Below, piece after piece: positions 9,771 to 17,578 of a stretch of 64,000 nucleotides of DNA. The notes below the pieces were generated by a model. The model saw only the letters and a list, made by a program, of their open reading frames with translations. It searched no databases and had not been told where the DNA came from. Source of the stretch: Zunongwangia sp. HGR-M22. Lineage in GTDB: Bacteria > Bacteroidota > Bacteroidia > Flavobacteriales > Flavobacteriaceae. The stretch's first letter is position 1. Every line of letters begins with the position of its first letter. The DNA is taken from contig NZ_CP115159.1 in the NCBI RefSeq assembly GCF_027594425.1, forward strand, positions 310,001-374,000, in the 5' to 3' direction. Position numbers and translations under genes: made by a program.

Positions 9771-9778
9771 CAAATTAA
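9771..9778 (-). promoter_or_regulatory. Possible -7 element of TonB receptor promoter
   Basis: Minus-strand TTAATTTG is one mismatch from TAnnTTTG, 23 bp before the ATG at 9748. No -33 TTG is present at the expected distance; the TTAACG repeats occupy that place, as would suit an activator-dependent promoter. Confidence 0.35.
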
Positions 9779-9800
9779 AGGGGGGTATGTAAAGCTTGTG

Positions 9801-9850
9801 TTAACGGCAAATTAACGCTTTGTCATTTTAGTGTTATGTAAAGGTTACTA
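9801..9850. promoter_or_regulatory. 11-bp-periodic TTAACG repeat array, Pho-box-like
   Basis: TTAACG occurs at 9801-9806 and again at 9812-9817, an 11-bp period. At the same period follow TCATTT (9823), TTATGT (9834) and TTACTA (9845), which are weaker. PhoB/PhoP-type regulators bind tandem 6-7-bp direct repeats with an 11-bp period (TTAACA-like in Bacillus subtilis). The array sits between a PhoB/PhoR-like pair and the TonB receptor. Binding is inferred, not shown. Confidence 0.45.
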
Positions 9851-9864
9851 AATAAATGCTTAAA

Positions 9865-9893
9865 TTGTAGGTTGAAATTAATAATTACATTTA
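9865..9893 (+). promoter_or_regulatory. Promoter of the two-component operon
   Basis: TTG at 9865-9867, an 18-bp gap, then TACATTTA at 9886-9893 (7 of 8 to TAnnTTTG). The start codon of the regulator gene is at 9924, giving a leader of about 25 nt. Confidence 0.55.
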
Positions 9894-9923
9894 CCCCGTA
9901 TTTGTTAAAATCTATACAATAAA

Positions 9924-10607
9924 ATGAAGAAAAAAGACATCCGTATCCTTCTAGTAGACGATGAGCCAGATATTCTTGAGATTGTTGGCTATAACCTTTC
10001 TGCTGAAGGATATCAGGTAATTACAGCCGATAATGGCGCAGATGCGGTAAAAGTGGCAAAAAAGAAAACTCCGCATCTTATTATACTAGATGTAATGATG
10101 CCGGGTATGGATGGTATTGAAGCTTGTGAGCAAATGAGAAAAATCCCTGAGTTAGACGAAACAATTATAACTTTTCTAACGGCCAGGGGTGAGGATTATT
10201 CTCAAATGGCAGGTTTTGATGCCGGAGCTGATGATTATATTACTAAACCAATAAAGCCAAAAGTTTTAATTAGTAAAGTGAAAGCTTTATTAAGAAGGTT
10301 TAGAGATGAAGAAGCAACTTCTAACATTGTAAAGGTTGGGGAGATTGTTATTAATAGAGATGAATATAAAGTAGTGAGAAATAAAGAGGAGATGATTTTG
10401 CCTCGTAAAGAATTTGAATTACTTTCATTATTAGCTTCCAAACCGGGTAAGGTTTTTAAAAGAGAAGATATTTTAGACAAAGTTTGGGGTAACGAAGTTG
10501 TTGTAGGAGGACGTACTATAGATGTTCATATTCGTAAACTAAGAGAAAAAATTGGAGACGACAGCTTTAAAACCGTAAAAGGCGTTGGTTATAAGTTCGT
10601 AGTTTAA
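9924..10607 (+). CDS. OmpR/PhoB-family response regulator
   Basis: 227 residues: receiver domain at 5-125 and winged-helix DNA-binding domain at about 135-227. Acidic pocket Asp12/Asp13, phospho-acceptor Asp56 (LIILDVMMPG), Thr86 (FLTARGED) and Lys108 (YITKPIKP) are all present, so it should be phosphorylated. The C-terminal half shows the PhoB pattern (LPRKEFELLSLLASKPGKVF, VHIRKLREKIGD, VKGVGYKFVV). It overlaps the histidine kinase gene as TAATG. The LTARGED and GADDYITKP blocks are close to PhoB. With the 11-bp repeat array upstream, a phosphate-responsive role is my best guess, but family members with other inputs cannot be excluded. Confidence 0.88.
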   Translation: MKKKDIRILLVDDEPDILEIVGYNLSAEGYQVITADNGADAVKVAKKKTPHLIILDVMMPGMDGIEACEQMRKIPELDETIITFLTARGEDYSQMAGFDAGADDYITKPIKPKVLISKVKALLRRFRDEEATSNIVKVGEIVINRDEYKVVRNKEEMILPRKEFELLSLLASKPGKVFKREDILDKVWGNEVVVGGRTIDVHIRKLREKIGDDSFKTVKGVGYKFVV

Positions 10608-11692
10608 TGGCAAAAAAATTTAAGAAGTCCTACACATTCGCAATAAAGACCTCTTTATATCTAACTTTATTTTTAAGCGGTCTCTGGGCTGCTTTTTCTT
10701 ATTTATCAGGAGACTTTCACTGGTGGGCTTTACTTGGTTTTATAATTGTTAGTTATACTTTTTCTTTTTTTATAATTCAGTATCGTGTAGAAAATTTTAT
10801 TTACAAAAGGATAAAAAAGATCTACGATGATGTCTCTTTATTGGATTCTTCAACCTTAAGGCCTAATCAGGTGACAACAGATATGGCAACCTTAACTAAA
10901 GAAGTAGAGAAGTTTGCCGAACATAAAAAGCTGGAGATAGAAACATTAAAAGTACGTGAGAATTACCGTAAGGAATTTATGGGAAATGTCTCTCACGAGT
11001 TAAAGACACCACTTTTTACGGTACAGGGATATATTTTAACTTTATTGGACGGGGCAATGAAAGACAAAACGGTGCGAAAAAAATATTTGCAACGTGCCAG
11101 TAAAGGGGTTGAGCGTCTAATCTACATTGTAAAAGATCTTGATATGATCACCAAATTAGAAACTGGTGATTTACATCTTTATATTGAGGACTTTAATATC
11201 GTAGAGCTAATCCAAAATACTTTTGATCTTTTAGAGATGAAAGCGGCCAAGAAGAATATCACGCTTACATTTGATATGCCGTATCGCGAAGCTATTTTCG
11301 TGAAGGCCGATAAAGAGAGAATTCAGCAGATAATTACGAATCTCGTTGTGAACTCAGTTAAATACGGTAAAGAAGGCGGTACAACAGAAATTAGTATAGA
11401 AAACCTGATTAAAAATAAAGTTATCGTTCGGGTAACAGATAATGGTGAAGGAATAGAAAAAGAAAATATTCCTCGTTTATTTGAGCGTTTTTATCGCGTA
11501 GATAAAAGTGGTTCTCGAAAAGAAGGAGGGTCTGGCTTAGGCTTATCTATTGTAAAACATATTATAGAAGCCCACCAGGAAAAAATTTATGTAGAAAGTG
11601 TTTTTGGTGTAGGAAGTGAGTTTTCATTTACGCTCGAAAAGAGTAAAGAGATCCCGAAAAGAGTGATCGAAACGGATACTTCTGAATCCTGA
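10607..11692 (+). CDS. Sensor histidine kinase, PhoR-like
   Basis: 361 residues: two membrane segments (about 12-34 and 40-58) with almost no periplasmic loop, a short linker/coiled coil at 65-120, a HisKA dimerisation helix with His130 (GNVSHELKTP), and an HATPase domain with the N box (NLVVNSVKYG), DNGEGIEKEN, RFYRVDKSGSRKEGG and GSGLGLSIVKHI. With so little outside the membrane it probably senses through the membrane or a partner, as PhoR does with the Pst/PhoU system. No pst or phoU gene is in the window. The last 69 bp overlap the convergent glycosyltransferase gene on the other strand. Confidence 0.88.
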   Translation: MAKKFKKSYTFAIKTSLYLTLFLSGLWAAFSYLSGDFHWWALLGFIIVSYTFSFFIIQYRVENFIYKRIKKIYDDVSLLDSSTLRPNQVTTDMATLTKEVEKFAEHKKLEIETLKVRENYRKEFMGNVSHELKTPLFTVQGYILTLLDGAMKDKTVRKKYLQRASKGVERLIYIVKDLDMITKLETGDLHLYIEDFNIVELIQNTFDLLEMKAAKKNITLTFDMPYREAIFVKADKERIQQIITNLVVNSVKYGKEGGTTEISIENLIKNKVIVRVTDNGEGIEKENIPRLFERFYRVDKSGSRKEGGSGLGLSIVKHIIEAHQEKIYVESVFGVGSEFSFTLEKSKEIPKRVIETDTSES

Positions 11693-12682
11693 AAATTCTT
11701 CTAAATCATTCAATTTTTCCAAAGTGAAATCTTGCTGAGTGCAGAATGGGGCAACTCCTAGCTTATGAAGTCTTTCAGCAAGATATTCCTGCTCGTATTG
11801 TCCCGGTGTAGGGATAAAGAAAGCCTTTGCTTCAATACTATTTAAATCCATAATAGTTGTATAGCCAGATCTTGCAATTATATATTTACAACTGTTAAGG
11901 GCTTGCTGTAGAACAGCTCCATAAAGATGGTTTCTTATATTAATATTGGTGTTTTTTACACTAATTTCTTCCGAAGAAAAAACGCCTCTTACAAATAGAA
12001 TTTTCTCCTTACTATCTTTAAAAGTATTTAATAATTTCTTCTCTAAAAAAGTTCGTTGAGGTTCTGGACCAGAGAGAATAATCAAAAAATCATATATTTT
12101 AGGCCAGGAGCGTTTTTCAATTCGGCTTAGAGGTCCAATATATTTTATAGCTGAATTTTCTTTTTTTAAATGTCCCAAAATACCGCTTAGGTTTTTTCTT
12201 CCGGGATAATCGGGAACCCAGCATTCATCGAATTTTTCGATGTAATTTTGCTGAATTTTACTACTAAAATATGTGGTGTTACCAGAGAGTACATTTAATT
12301 GATGCGTTACAAAGACGCTTTTTAAATTTTTGTGCCGTACACCCCAACGATTATCTGAAATTATTCCAATAATCTGATAATCCTTAATTATTTGCTTAGT
12401 TACTTTTTTTTCAGCCTTTATCGTTCTTAAAATATGTGGACTGTCAAAAAGTAATTTCCATTTCAAATTTGAGGGATCCTCGGTATATTTAATATTATAA
12501 GAAGGCAAACTTAAGCAGGTAATATGTGGAAACTCTCTTTGCAATAATTTTAGCGCATCACCATCGGATGCTAGAATAGGTTCGTAGTCATTTTTTAATA
12601 ATGCTTTAATTATAGGAACACACCTTGCGGCGTGGCCAAGCCCCCAATTTAAAGCAGCAACTAAAATTCTTCCTTTTTGCAT
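11624..12682 (-). CDS. GT-B (MurG-like) glycosyltransferase family protein
   Basis: 352 residues. The N-terminal NWGLGHAARCVPIIKAL block is the glycine-rich acceptor/phosphate loop of MurG- and UDP-glucuronosyl-like enzymes. A C-terminal nucleotide-side block reads CKYIIARSGYTTIMDL ... FFIPTPGQYEQEYLA, where the GQxEQ element contacts the sugar nucleotide. Bacteroidota carry this protein as an uncharacterised glycosyltransferase; donor and acceptor are unknown. It is not in a polysaccharide locus. The 3' end runs 69 bp into the histidine kinase gene in antisense. A minus-strand TATATTTG at 12694-12687 is so close to the ATG that the message would be nearly leaderless. Confidence 0.78.
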   Translation of the reverse strand: MQKGRILVAALNWGLGHAARCVPIIKALLKNDYEPILASDGDALKLLQREFPHITCLSLPSYNIKYTEDPSNLKWKLLFDSPHILRTIKAEKKVTKQIIKDYQIIGIISDNRWGVRHKNLKSVFVTHQLNVLSGNTTYFSSKIQQNYIEKFDECWVPDYPGRKNLSGILGHLKKENSAIKYIGPLSRIEKRSWPKIYDFLIILSGPEPQRTFLEKKLLNTFKDSKEKILFVRGVFSSEEISVKNTNINIRNHLYGAVLQQALNSCKYIIARSGYTTIMDLNSIEAKAFFIPTPGQYEQEYLAERLHKLGVAPFCTQQDFTLEKLNDLEEFSGFRSIRFDHSFRDLFTLFERK

Positions 12683-12686
12683 ATAA

Positions 12687-12694
12687 CAAATATA
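12687..12694 (-). promoter_or_regulatory. -7 element, nearly leaderless glycosyltransferase transcript
   Basis: Minus-strand TATATTTG matches TAnnTTTG exactly and ends 5 bp before the ATG at 12682, so transcription would begin at or next to the start codon. No convincing -33 element. Confidence 0.35.
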
Positions 12695-12815
12695 TACTTA
12701 CGCAGAGAACAGCATCTTTTTCCCGATTAAAAAAACATCATCAAAGCTTTAAATAAGCTCTATCGGTTTTTAGCAATTTTGTTTTAAACCGGAAATGTTC
12801 AATTGTAACCATGGC

Positions 12816-12850
12816 TTTGCTGAAAACTCAAATAATATTCTATAAATTTG
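12816..12850 (+). promoter_or_regulatory. Promoter of trmB, deciding its start
   Basis: TTTG at 12816-12819, a 23-bp gap and TAAATTTG at 12843-12850, an exact -7 consensus. Transcription should begin near 12856, downstream of the in-frame ATG at 12811. Translation must therefore start later, at GTG 12871. Confidence 0.6.
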
Positions 12851-12870
12851 TCGAAACTCAATTTTTAACT

Positions 12871-13545
12871 GTGGGAAGTAAGAATAAATTAAAGCGTTTT
12901 AAAGAGAACGAGGTGTTTTCTAATGTAATTCAGCCTAAAAGAGAAGATTTAATCGAAGCTCAGTTTGAATATAAAGGAAAATGGGCCAGTGATTTTTTCA
13001 AGAATGATAAGCCTATAGTATTAGAATTGGGTTGTGGTAAAGGTGAATATAGCGTTGGTCTTGCAGAAGCGTATCCCGATAAAAATTTTGTTGGTATAGA
13101 TATTAAAGGGGCTCGATTTTGGCGAGGTGCGAAAACAGCTTTAGAAGACGGATTGGAGAATGTTGGTTTTTTGAGAACTCAAATAGAACTTATCGATCAT
13201 GCTTTTGCAGAGAATGAAGTTAGTGAAATCTGGATTACCTTTCCTGATCCTCAGATTAAATATAAGAGAACAAAGCATCGCTTGACGAATGCAGAATTTC
13301 TACAGAAGTATAAAAAAATTCTTAAGCCAAATGGCGAAGTAAATTTAAAAACAGATAGTGAATTTATGCATGGTTATACTTTAGGCTTGCTTCATGGGGC
13401 AGGCCACGAGGTAATTTATGCTAATCATCATGTTTACAAAAATGAAGGAGCGCCAAAAGAAGTAACAGATATCCAAACTTTCTACGAAAAACAGTATCTT
13501 GAAAAAGGAAAACCCATTACATATATTAAATTCAGAATAAAATAA
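12871..13545 (+). CDS. trmB: tRNA (guanine(46)-N7)-methyltransferase
   Basis: Makes m7G46 in the variable loop of tRNAs using S-adenosylmethionine. VLELGCGKGEYSVGLA is the AdoMet motif I, and FPDPQIKYKRTKHRL is the family signature that follows the catalytic Asp. With GTG 12871 the protein is 224 residues and begins (V/M)GSKNKLKRF, the N-terminus usual in Flavobacteriia. The longer in-frame ATG at 12811 adds 20 residues of no family character and lies upstream of the predicted transcription start. The LysE exporter gene follows after 7 bp, so trmB, the exporter and the alkyltransferase-like gene look like one operon. Confidence 0.9.
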   Translation: MGSKNKLKRFKENEVFSNVIQPKREDLIEAQFEYKGKWASDFFKNDKPIVLELGCGKGEYSVGLAEAYPDKNFVGIDIKGARFWRGAKTALEDGLENVGFLRTQIELIDHAFAENEVSEIWITFPDPQIKYKRTKHRLTNAEFLQKYKKILKPNGEVNLKTDSEFMHGYTLGLLHGAGHEVIYANHHVYKNEGAPKEVTDIQTFYEKQYLEKGKPITYIKFRIK

Positions 13546-13552
13546 AAGGTTT

Positions 13553-14176
13553 TTGGAAGAAGCAAGGATTTTTCTTATCGTATATTTTGCAGCTCTTTTT
13601 GGAGTTTTACCGCCCGGTCTCGTGAACATGACTGTGGCGAAAACCTGTATAGAGCGTGGTAAGAAAAATGGAATGCTGGTTGCTATTGGTGCTTCGATAG
13701 TGATTTTAATTCAGGCATTTGTAGCCGTTCTTTTAGCCAAATATATATTCGATCATCCCTTTGTTCAGCGCGTAATGCTTAGAGCTGCTTTAGTAATCTT
13801 TATTATTTTAGGAGTTTATTTCTTTATTCAGGCTAAAAATAAAAAGGGCGCTCCCTCTCATTCCAAGAAAAAAAATAAAAACAGTTTGTATAAGGGTATG
13901 TTGATAGCAGCCCTCAATATTTTTCCCATTCCTTATTTTTGCGCTATCGCCGGTGGTTTTAATGTTGGGGTTGGTGTAAGCTATAATTGGTTTAAAATTA
14001 TAGCATTTGCAGCAGCAGCATCTCTGGGTAGTTTTACGAGCCTATATTTATACGTGCTTTCTTTTATTAAAATTGAAAGTAAAGCAGAGAAATTCGCTAA
14101 ATATTCAAACTACTTTATGGCTGGTTTGATGCTTATTCTAGTGATTGTTACGATTTTTAGGATCTATAATTCATGA
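13553..14176 (+). CDS. LysE-family translocator
   Basis: 207-residue inner-membrane protein with about six hydrophobic segments. The first contains ALFGVLPPGLVNMTVAKTCIERG, the conserved PPG..N..V pattern of LysE/RhtB amino-acid exporters. A basic loop of repeated Lys/Ser (about residues 98-112) separates the halves. The start is TTG 13553, behind AAAAGG; the next ATG (about 13627) would remove the first membrane segment and the PPG motif. Substrate unknown. It lies 7 bp after trmB and overlaps the next gene as ATGA. Confidence 0.82.
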   Translation: MEEARIFLIVYFAALFGVLPPGLVNMTVAKTCIERGKKNGMLVAIGASIVILIQAFVAVLLAKYIFDHPFVQRVMLRAALVIFIILGVYFFIQAKNKKGAPSHSKKKNKNSLYKGMLIAALNIFPIPYFCAIAGGFNVGVGVSYNWFKIIAFAAAASLGSFTSLYLYVLSFIKIESKAEKFAKYSNYFMAGLMLILVIVTIFRIYNS

Positions 14177-14517
14177 GTTCTAATACCGGTTTTTTCGAAA
14201 AAGTTTACAAAGTTGCATCTCAAATCCCAGAAGGTCGTGTGACCTCTTACGGTGCTATAGCTAAATATTTGGGAGCGGCTAAAAGTGCAAGGATGGTTGG
14301 TTGGGCGATGAATGCTTCAAAAGATAGAGATGAGGTTCCCGCCCATCGTGTAGTTAATAGAAATGGTGTGCTAACTGGTAAAATTCATTTTGGAGGTACT
14401 AATGCCATGCAACAGCTTTTGGAGGCAGAAGGCGTAGAGGTGAAAGATCTTAAGATTGTAAATTTCAAATCTATTTTTTGGGATCCTATGAAAGCGCTTT
14501 TTAAGGAAGATAAGTAG
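14173..14517 (+). CDS. Alkyltransferase-like protein (ATL), active-site Cys replaced by Ala
   Basis: 114-residue DNA-binding protein of the MGMT fold. The GRVTSYGAIAKYLG helix-turn-helix and the RVVNRNGVL block match O6-alkylguanine-DNA alkyltransferase, but the PCHR active site reads PAHR (residues 56-59): Ala57 stands where the alkyl-accepting Cys should be. Such ATL proteins bind O6-alkylguanine and hand it to nucleotide-excision repair rather than removing the alkyl group. The start ATG overlaps the stop of the exporter gene (ATGA). A lone ATL downstream of trmB and a LysE exporter has no obvious functional link with them. Confidence 0.88.
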   Translation: MSSNTGFFEKVYKVASQIPEGRVTSYGAIAKYLGAAKSARMVGWAMNASKDRDEVPAHRVVNRNGVLTGKIHFGGTNAMQQLLEAEGVEVKDLKIVNFKSIFWDPMKALFKEDK

Positions 14518-14652
14518 CTAATATTTGTAAGGTTTTACATACTTATCATACTGAATTTATGAATATACCAATTTAGAAAAACTGAATTGGTTTTGGAAAT
14601 ATTAGGGTAGATCAATTCTATATAAATGCTTCGTGTTCTTAGCATTTCAAGC

Positions 14653-14660
14653 TATATTTG
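14653..14660 (+). promoter_or_regulatory. -7 element upstream of apbC
   Basis: TATATTTG matches TAnnTTTG exactly, 46 bp before the ATG at 14707. No good TTG at the -33 distance. It starts the Fe-S block 14707-17550. Confidence 0.45.
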
Positions 14661-14706
14661 CATTTAGAATCGGTCTAATTAGAGGATATTCTTACTAAAA
14701 AATTTT

Positions 14707-15849
14707 ATGAAATTAGATAGAAAAGAAATCATAAGTGCATTAGAAACTATCAGTATCGCCGGAGAAGGCAAAAATATTGTAGATAGTGGTGCATTACAAA
14801 ATGTAATGACCTTTGGTGACGAGGTTGTTGTGGATCTGGTGTTAAGTTCTCCCGCTTTACATATTAAAAAGCGTGCTGAAGTTGATGTGATGAAAACTAT
14901 TCACGAAAAGGTCTACGAAAAAGCCAAGATTAAGGTAAATATTAAAGTCGAAACTCCCGAGCCTGAAAAAAAAGCTCCTGAAATAAAAGGAAAAGCAATT
15001 CCTGGGATAAAGAATGTAGTTGCTATAGCTTCTGGAAAAGGTGGGGTTGGTAAATCTACCGTAACTGCTAATTTAGCAGTCACTTTGGCAAAAATGGGCT
15101 TTAAAGTAGGAGTTTTAGATGCAGATATCTATGGTCCTTCGGTGCCAATCATGTTTGATGTAGCAGCAGAAAGACCACTATCGGTTACTGTAGCTGGTAA
15201 ATCTAAAATGAAGCCGGTAGAGAACTATGGTGTTAAAATTCTTTCCATAGGATTTTTTACTAAACCTAGCCAGGCTGTAATTTGGAGAGGACCAATGGCA
15301 GCAAAGGCATTGAATCAGATGATTTTCGATGCAGCATGGGGAGAATTAGATTTTCTATTGGTAGATCTTCCTCCGGGAACAGGAGATATTCATCTTTCCA
15401 TCATGCAATCCCTTCCAATTACGGGATCTGTTGTGGTAAGTACACCGCAAAATGTGGCTTTAGCAGATGCGAGAAAGGGAGTAGCAATGTTTCAGCAGGA
15501 AAGTATAAATGTACCGGTGCTGGGTATTGTAGAAAATATGGCGTATTTTACTCCGCAAGAATTGCCAGAAAATAAATATTATATTTTTGGTGAACAGGGA
15601 GCTAAAAACCTTTCCGAAGATTTGCAAATACCATTTTTAGGAGAAATTCCATTGGTTCAAAGTCTTAGAGAATCTGGAGATATAGGTCGTCCTGCTGCAC
15701 TTCAGGAAGATACCCCCTTAGAAGAATCTTTTAAGGAGTTAACCCGAAATATGGTGCAAGAAACGGTAAAAAGAAATAAAAGCTTACCTCCAACCGAGGC
15801 GATTAAGATCACCACAATGGCTGGATGTAGTGCGGTTAAAACTAAGTAA
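14707..15849 (+). CDS. apbC: Mrp/ApbC-family Fe-S cluster carrier ATPase
   Basis: 380 residues: a MIP18/DUF59 domain at about 3-80, a Lys/Pro-rich linker, and a Mrp P-loop ATPase with GKGGVGKST at 110-118, the switch block DADIYGPSVP and VDLPPGTGD. The family carries or transfers Fe-S clusters to apoproteins. The CxxC pair found in many Mrp proteins after NMAYF is absent (TPQELPENKYYIFG stands there), as in other Bacteroidota copies as far as I recall. The next gene, a NifU-type scaffold, follows without any gap, supporting a joint role in cluster delivery. Confidence 0.92.
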   Translation: MKLDRKEIISALETISIAGEGKNIVDSGALQNVMTFGDEVVVDLVLSSPALHIKKRAEVDVMKTIHEKVYEKAKIKVNIKVETPEPEKKAPEIKGKAIPGIKNVVAIASGKGGVGKSTVTANLAVTLAKMGFKVGVLDADIYGPSVPIMFDVAAERPLSVTVAGKSKMKPVENYGVKILSIGFFTKPSQAVIWRGPMAAKALNQMIFDAAWGELDFLLVDLPPGTGDIHLSIMQSLPITGSVVVSTPQNVALADARKGVAMFQQESINVPVLGIVENMAYFTPQELPENKYYIFGEQGAKNLSEDLQIPFLGEIPLVQSLRESGDIGRPAALQEDTPLEESFKELTRNMVQETVKRNKSLPPTEAIKITTMAGCSAVKTK

Positions 15850-16092
15850 ATGACAAGCGAAGAAGTAAAACTTAATGTAGAAAAGGCATTGGCCGAAATC
15901 CGTCCTTTTCTAGAAAGCGATGGCGGAGATATATCTTTGGTTGCGATTGAAGACGACCGCCTTGTAAAAGTACAGTTAGAGGGTGCTTGCGTAGGTTGCT
16001 CTGTAAATCAAATGACTTTAAAATCTGGCGTAGAAATGACTATTAAAAAGTATGTGCCACAGATTGAAGAAGTAATAAATATCCAGAAGTAG
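15850..16092 (+). CDS. NifU C-terminal domain protein (Fe-S scaffold)
   Basis: 80-residue stand-alone NifU-like domain. Cys47 and Cys50 in GACVGC form the CxxC that holds a bridging 4Fe-4S cluster in a dimer, and the preceding SDGGDISL block is typical. The start ATG directly follows the apbC stop, and an oxidoreductase gene follows 23 bp later. It probably builds or passes Fe-S clusters together with the ApbC protein. Confidence 0.93.
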   Translation: MTSEEVKLNVEKALAEIRPFLESDGGDISLVAIEDDRLVKVQLEGACVGCSVNQMTLKSGVEMTIKKYVPQIEEVINIQK

Positions 16093-16115
16093 ACTTTCGA
16101 ATTAACCCAAACAAC

Positions 16116-17177
16116 ATGATTAAAACAGATATGATTATTGTTGGTGCCGGGCCAACTGGACTTTTTACTGTTTTTGAAGCAGGATTGCTGAAATTGAAAT
16201 GCCATCTAATCGATGCATTGCCGCAACCTGGTGGTCAATGTTCAGAGATTTATCCTAAAAAGCCTATTTATGATATTCCGGGTTTTCCAGAGGTTCTTGC
16301 TGGTGATCTTGTGAATAATCTGATGGAGCAAATAAAATCCTTTGAGCCTGGTTTTACCTTGGGAGAGCGAGCAGAAACTATCGATAAACAAGAAGACGGC
16401 AGTTTTATCGTTACTACAAATAAAGGGACAAAGCATCATGCGCCTGTAGTTGTTATTGCCGGAGGTTTGGGTAGCTTTGAGCCTAGAAAACCGCCTATTC
16501 CTTCAATAAATGAGTTTGAAGATAAGGGAGTGGCTTATATAATTAAGGAACCAGAAATTTATCGCGATAAAAAAGTGGTTATAGCAGGTGGTGGAGATTC
16601 AGCACTAGATTGGGCTATTTATCTTGCCGATATTGCTTCAGAAGTTTCTTTAGTTCATCGCCGACAAGAATTTAGAGGTGCTCTAGATTCCGTAGAAAAA
16701 GTTGAAGAACTCTCTAAAATTGGACAAATAAAAATGATAACCAATGCAGAGGTTGTAGATCTAAAGGGTAAGGACAATCTTGAAGCTGTGGTTATTCGGC
16801 ACAAGGATACAGCTCTGGGTGAAGAAATTAAAGAAGTAGATAATTTTATTCCTTTATTTGGACTGTCTCCAAAACTTGGGCCTATTGGCGATTGGGGATT
16901 AGAGATCGAAAAAAATGCGATTAAAGTAAATAATTCTTACGATTATCAAACCAATATTCCCGGGGTGTATGCCATTGGGGATGTAAATACCTATCCTGGT
17001 AAATTAAAGCTTATTTTATGTGGTTTTCATGAGGCAGCGATTATGTGCCAAAGTGCCTACCAACGTATTTTTCCGGATAAAAAGTACGTGATGAAATATA
17101 CCACCGTTAGTGGTGTTAATGGCTTTGATGGAAGTAAGAAAGAGGCAAAAAAAGAAGTAGTTAAAAGTATAAGTTAA
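16116..17177 (+). CDS. Ferredoxin--NADP reductase, thioredoxin-reductase type
   Basis: 353-residue FAD/NAD(P)H oxidoreductase. Residues 10-15 are the FAD GxGxxG loop (VGAGPTG), and a second dinucleotide loop (IAGGGDSALDWA) lies near residue 158. The redox CxxC of true thioredoxin reductases is missing, and the C-terminus carries YAIGDVNTYPGKLKLILCGFHEA, as in the TrxR-like ferredoxin-NADP reductases of Bacillus and green sulfur bacteria. The 2Fe-2S ferredoxin encoded 37 bp downstream is the natural redox partner. It may supply electrons for Fe-S assembly by the upstream genes. Confidence 0.9.
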   Translation: MIKTDMIIVGAGPTGLFTVFEAGLLKLKCHLIDALPQPGGQCSEIYPKKPIYDIPGFPEVLAGDLVNNLMEQIKSFEPGFTLGERAETIDKQEDGSFIVTTNKGTKHHAPVVVIAGGLGSFEPRKPPIPSINEFEDKGVAYIIKEPEIYRDKKVVIAGGGDSALDWAIYLADIASEVSLVHRRQEFRGALDSVEKVEELSKIGQIKMITNAEVVDLKGKDNLEAVVIRHKDTALGEEIKEVDNFIPLFGLSPKLGPIGDWGLEIEKNAIKVNNSYDYQTNIPGVYAIGDVNTYPGKLKLILCGFHEAAIMCQSAYQRIFPDKKYVMKYTTVSGVNGFDGSKKEAKKEVVKSIS

Positions 17178-17214
17178 TAGTACAAGCGAAGCGTTAGCTT
17201 CAAAAAATAAAGAA

Positions 17215-17550
17215 ATGTCTGATATAAAGATTACCATCATCGACAGAGAAGGAGAGGCTCATACGGTAGATGCCCCTACAGATATGAATATGAATTTAAT
17301 GGAAGTGATTCGTTCTTACGAGTTGGCGCCTGAAGGAACTATTGGTATCTGCGGAGGAATGGCAATGTGTGCATCCTGCCAATGCTATGTTATGAATTTA
17401 GAACATATGTTGCCCGAACAAAGTTTCGAAGAAGAAGATATGTTAGACCAGGCATTTTTTGTTGAAGGTAACAGCCGATTAAGCTGTCAAATTCCAATTA
17501 CAGAAGACTTGGATGGCCTTGAAGTTAAATTAGCTCCAGAGTCTACTTAA
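17215..17550 (+). CDS. 2Fe-2S ferredoxin, adrenodoxin-like
   Basis: 111-residue electron carrier. Ligand cysteines 46, 52, 55 and 91 fit C-x5-C-x2-C ... C of vertebrate/bacterial-type 2Fe-2S ferredoxins; Cys57 is an extra cysteine. The protein is strongly acidic, as usual for the family. It is the last gene of the apbC-nifU-reductase-ferredoxin unit, closed by the hairpin at 17579-17605. Confidence 0.93.
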   Translation: MSDIKITIIDREGEAHTVDAPTDMNMNLMEVIRSYELAPEGTIGICGGMAMCASCQCYVMNLEHMLPEQSFEEEDMLDQAFFVEGNSRLSCQIPITEDLDGLEVKLAPEST

Positions 17551-17578
17551 TTAATTCTATCTGAAAATATATAGCAAC

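Noticed and set aside
9889-9900. 12-mer ATTTACCCCGTA shared with the minus strand at 31775-31764 upstream of the glycosylasparaginase gene
   Set aside because: Both copies follow a -7-like box and probably reflect similar initiation regions; two sites are too few to claim a shared regulator.
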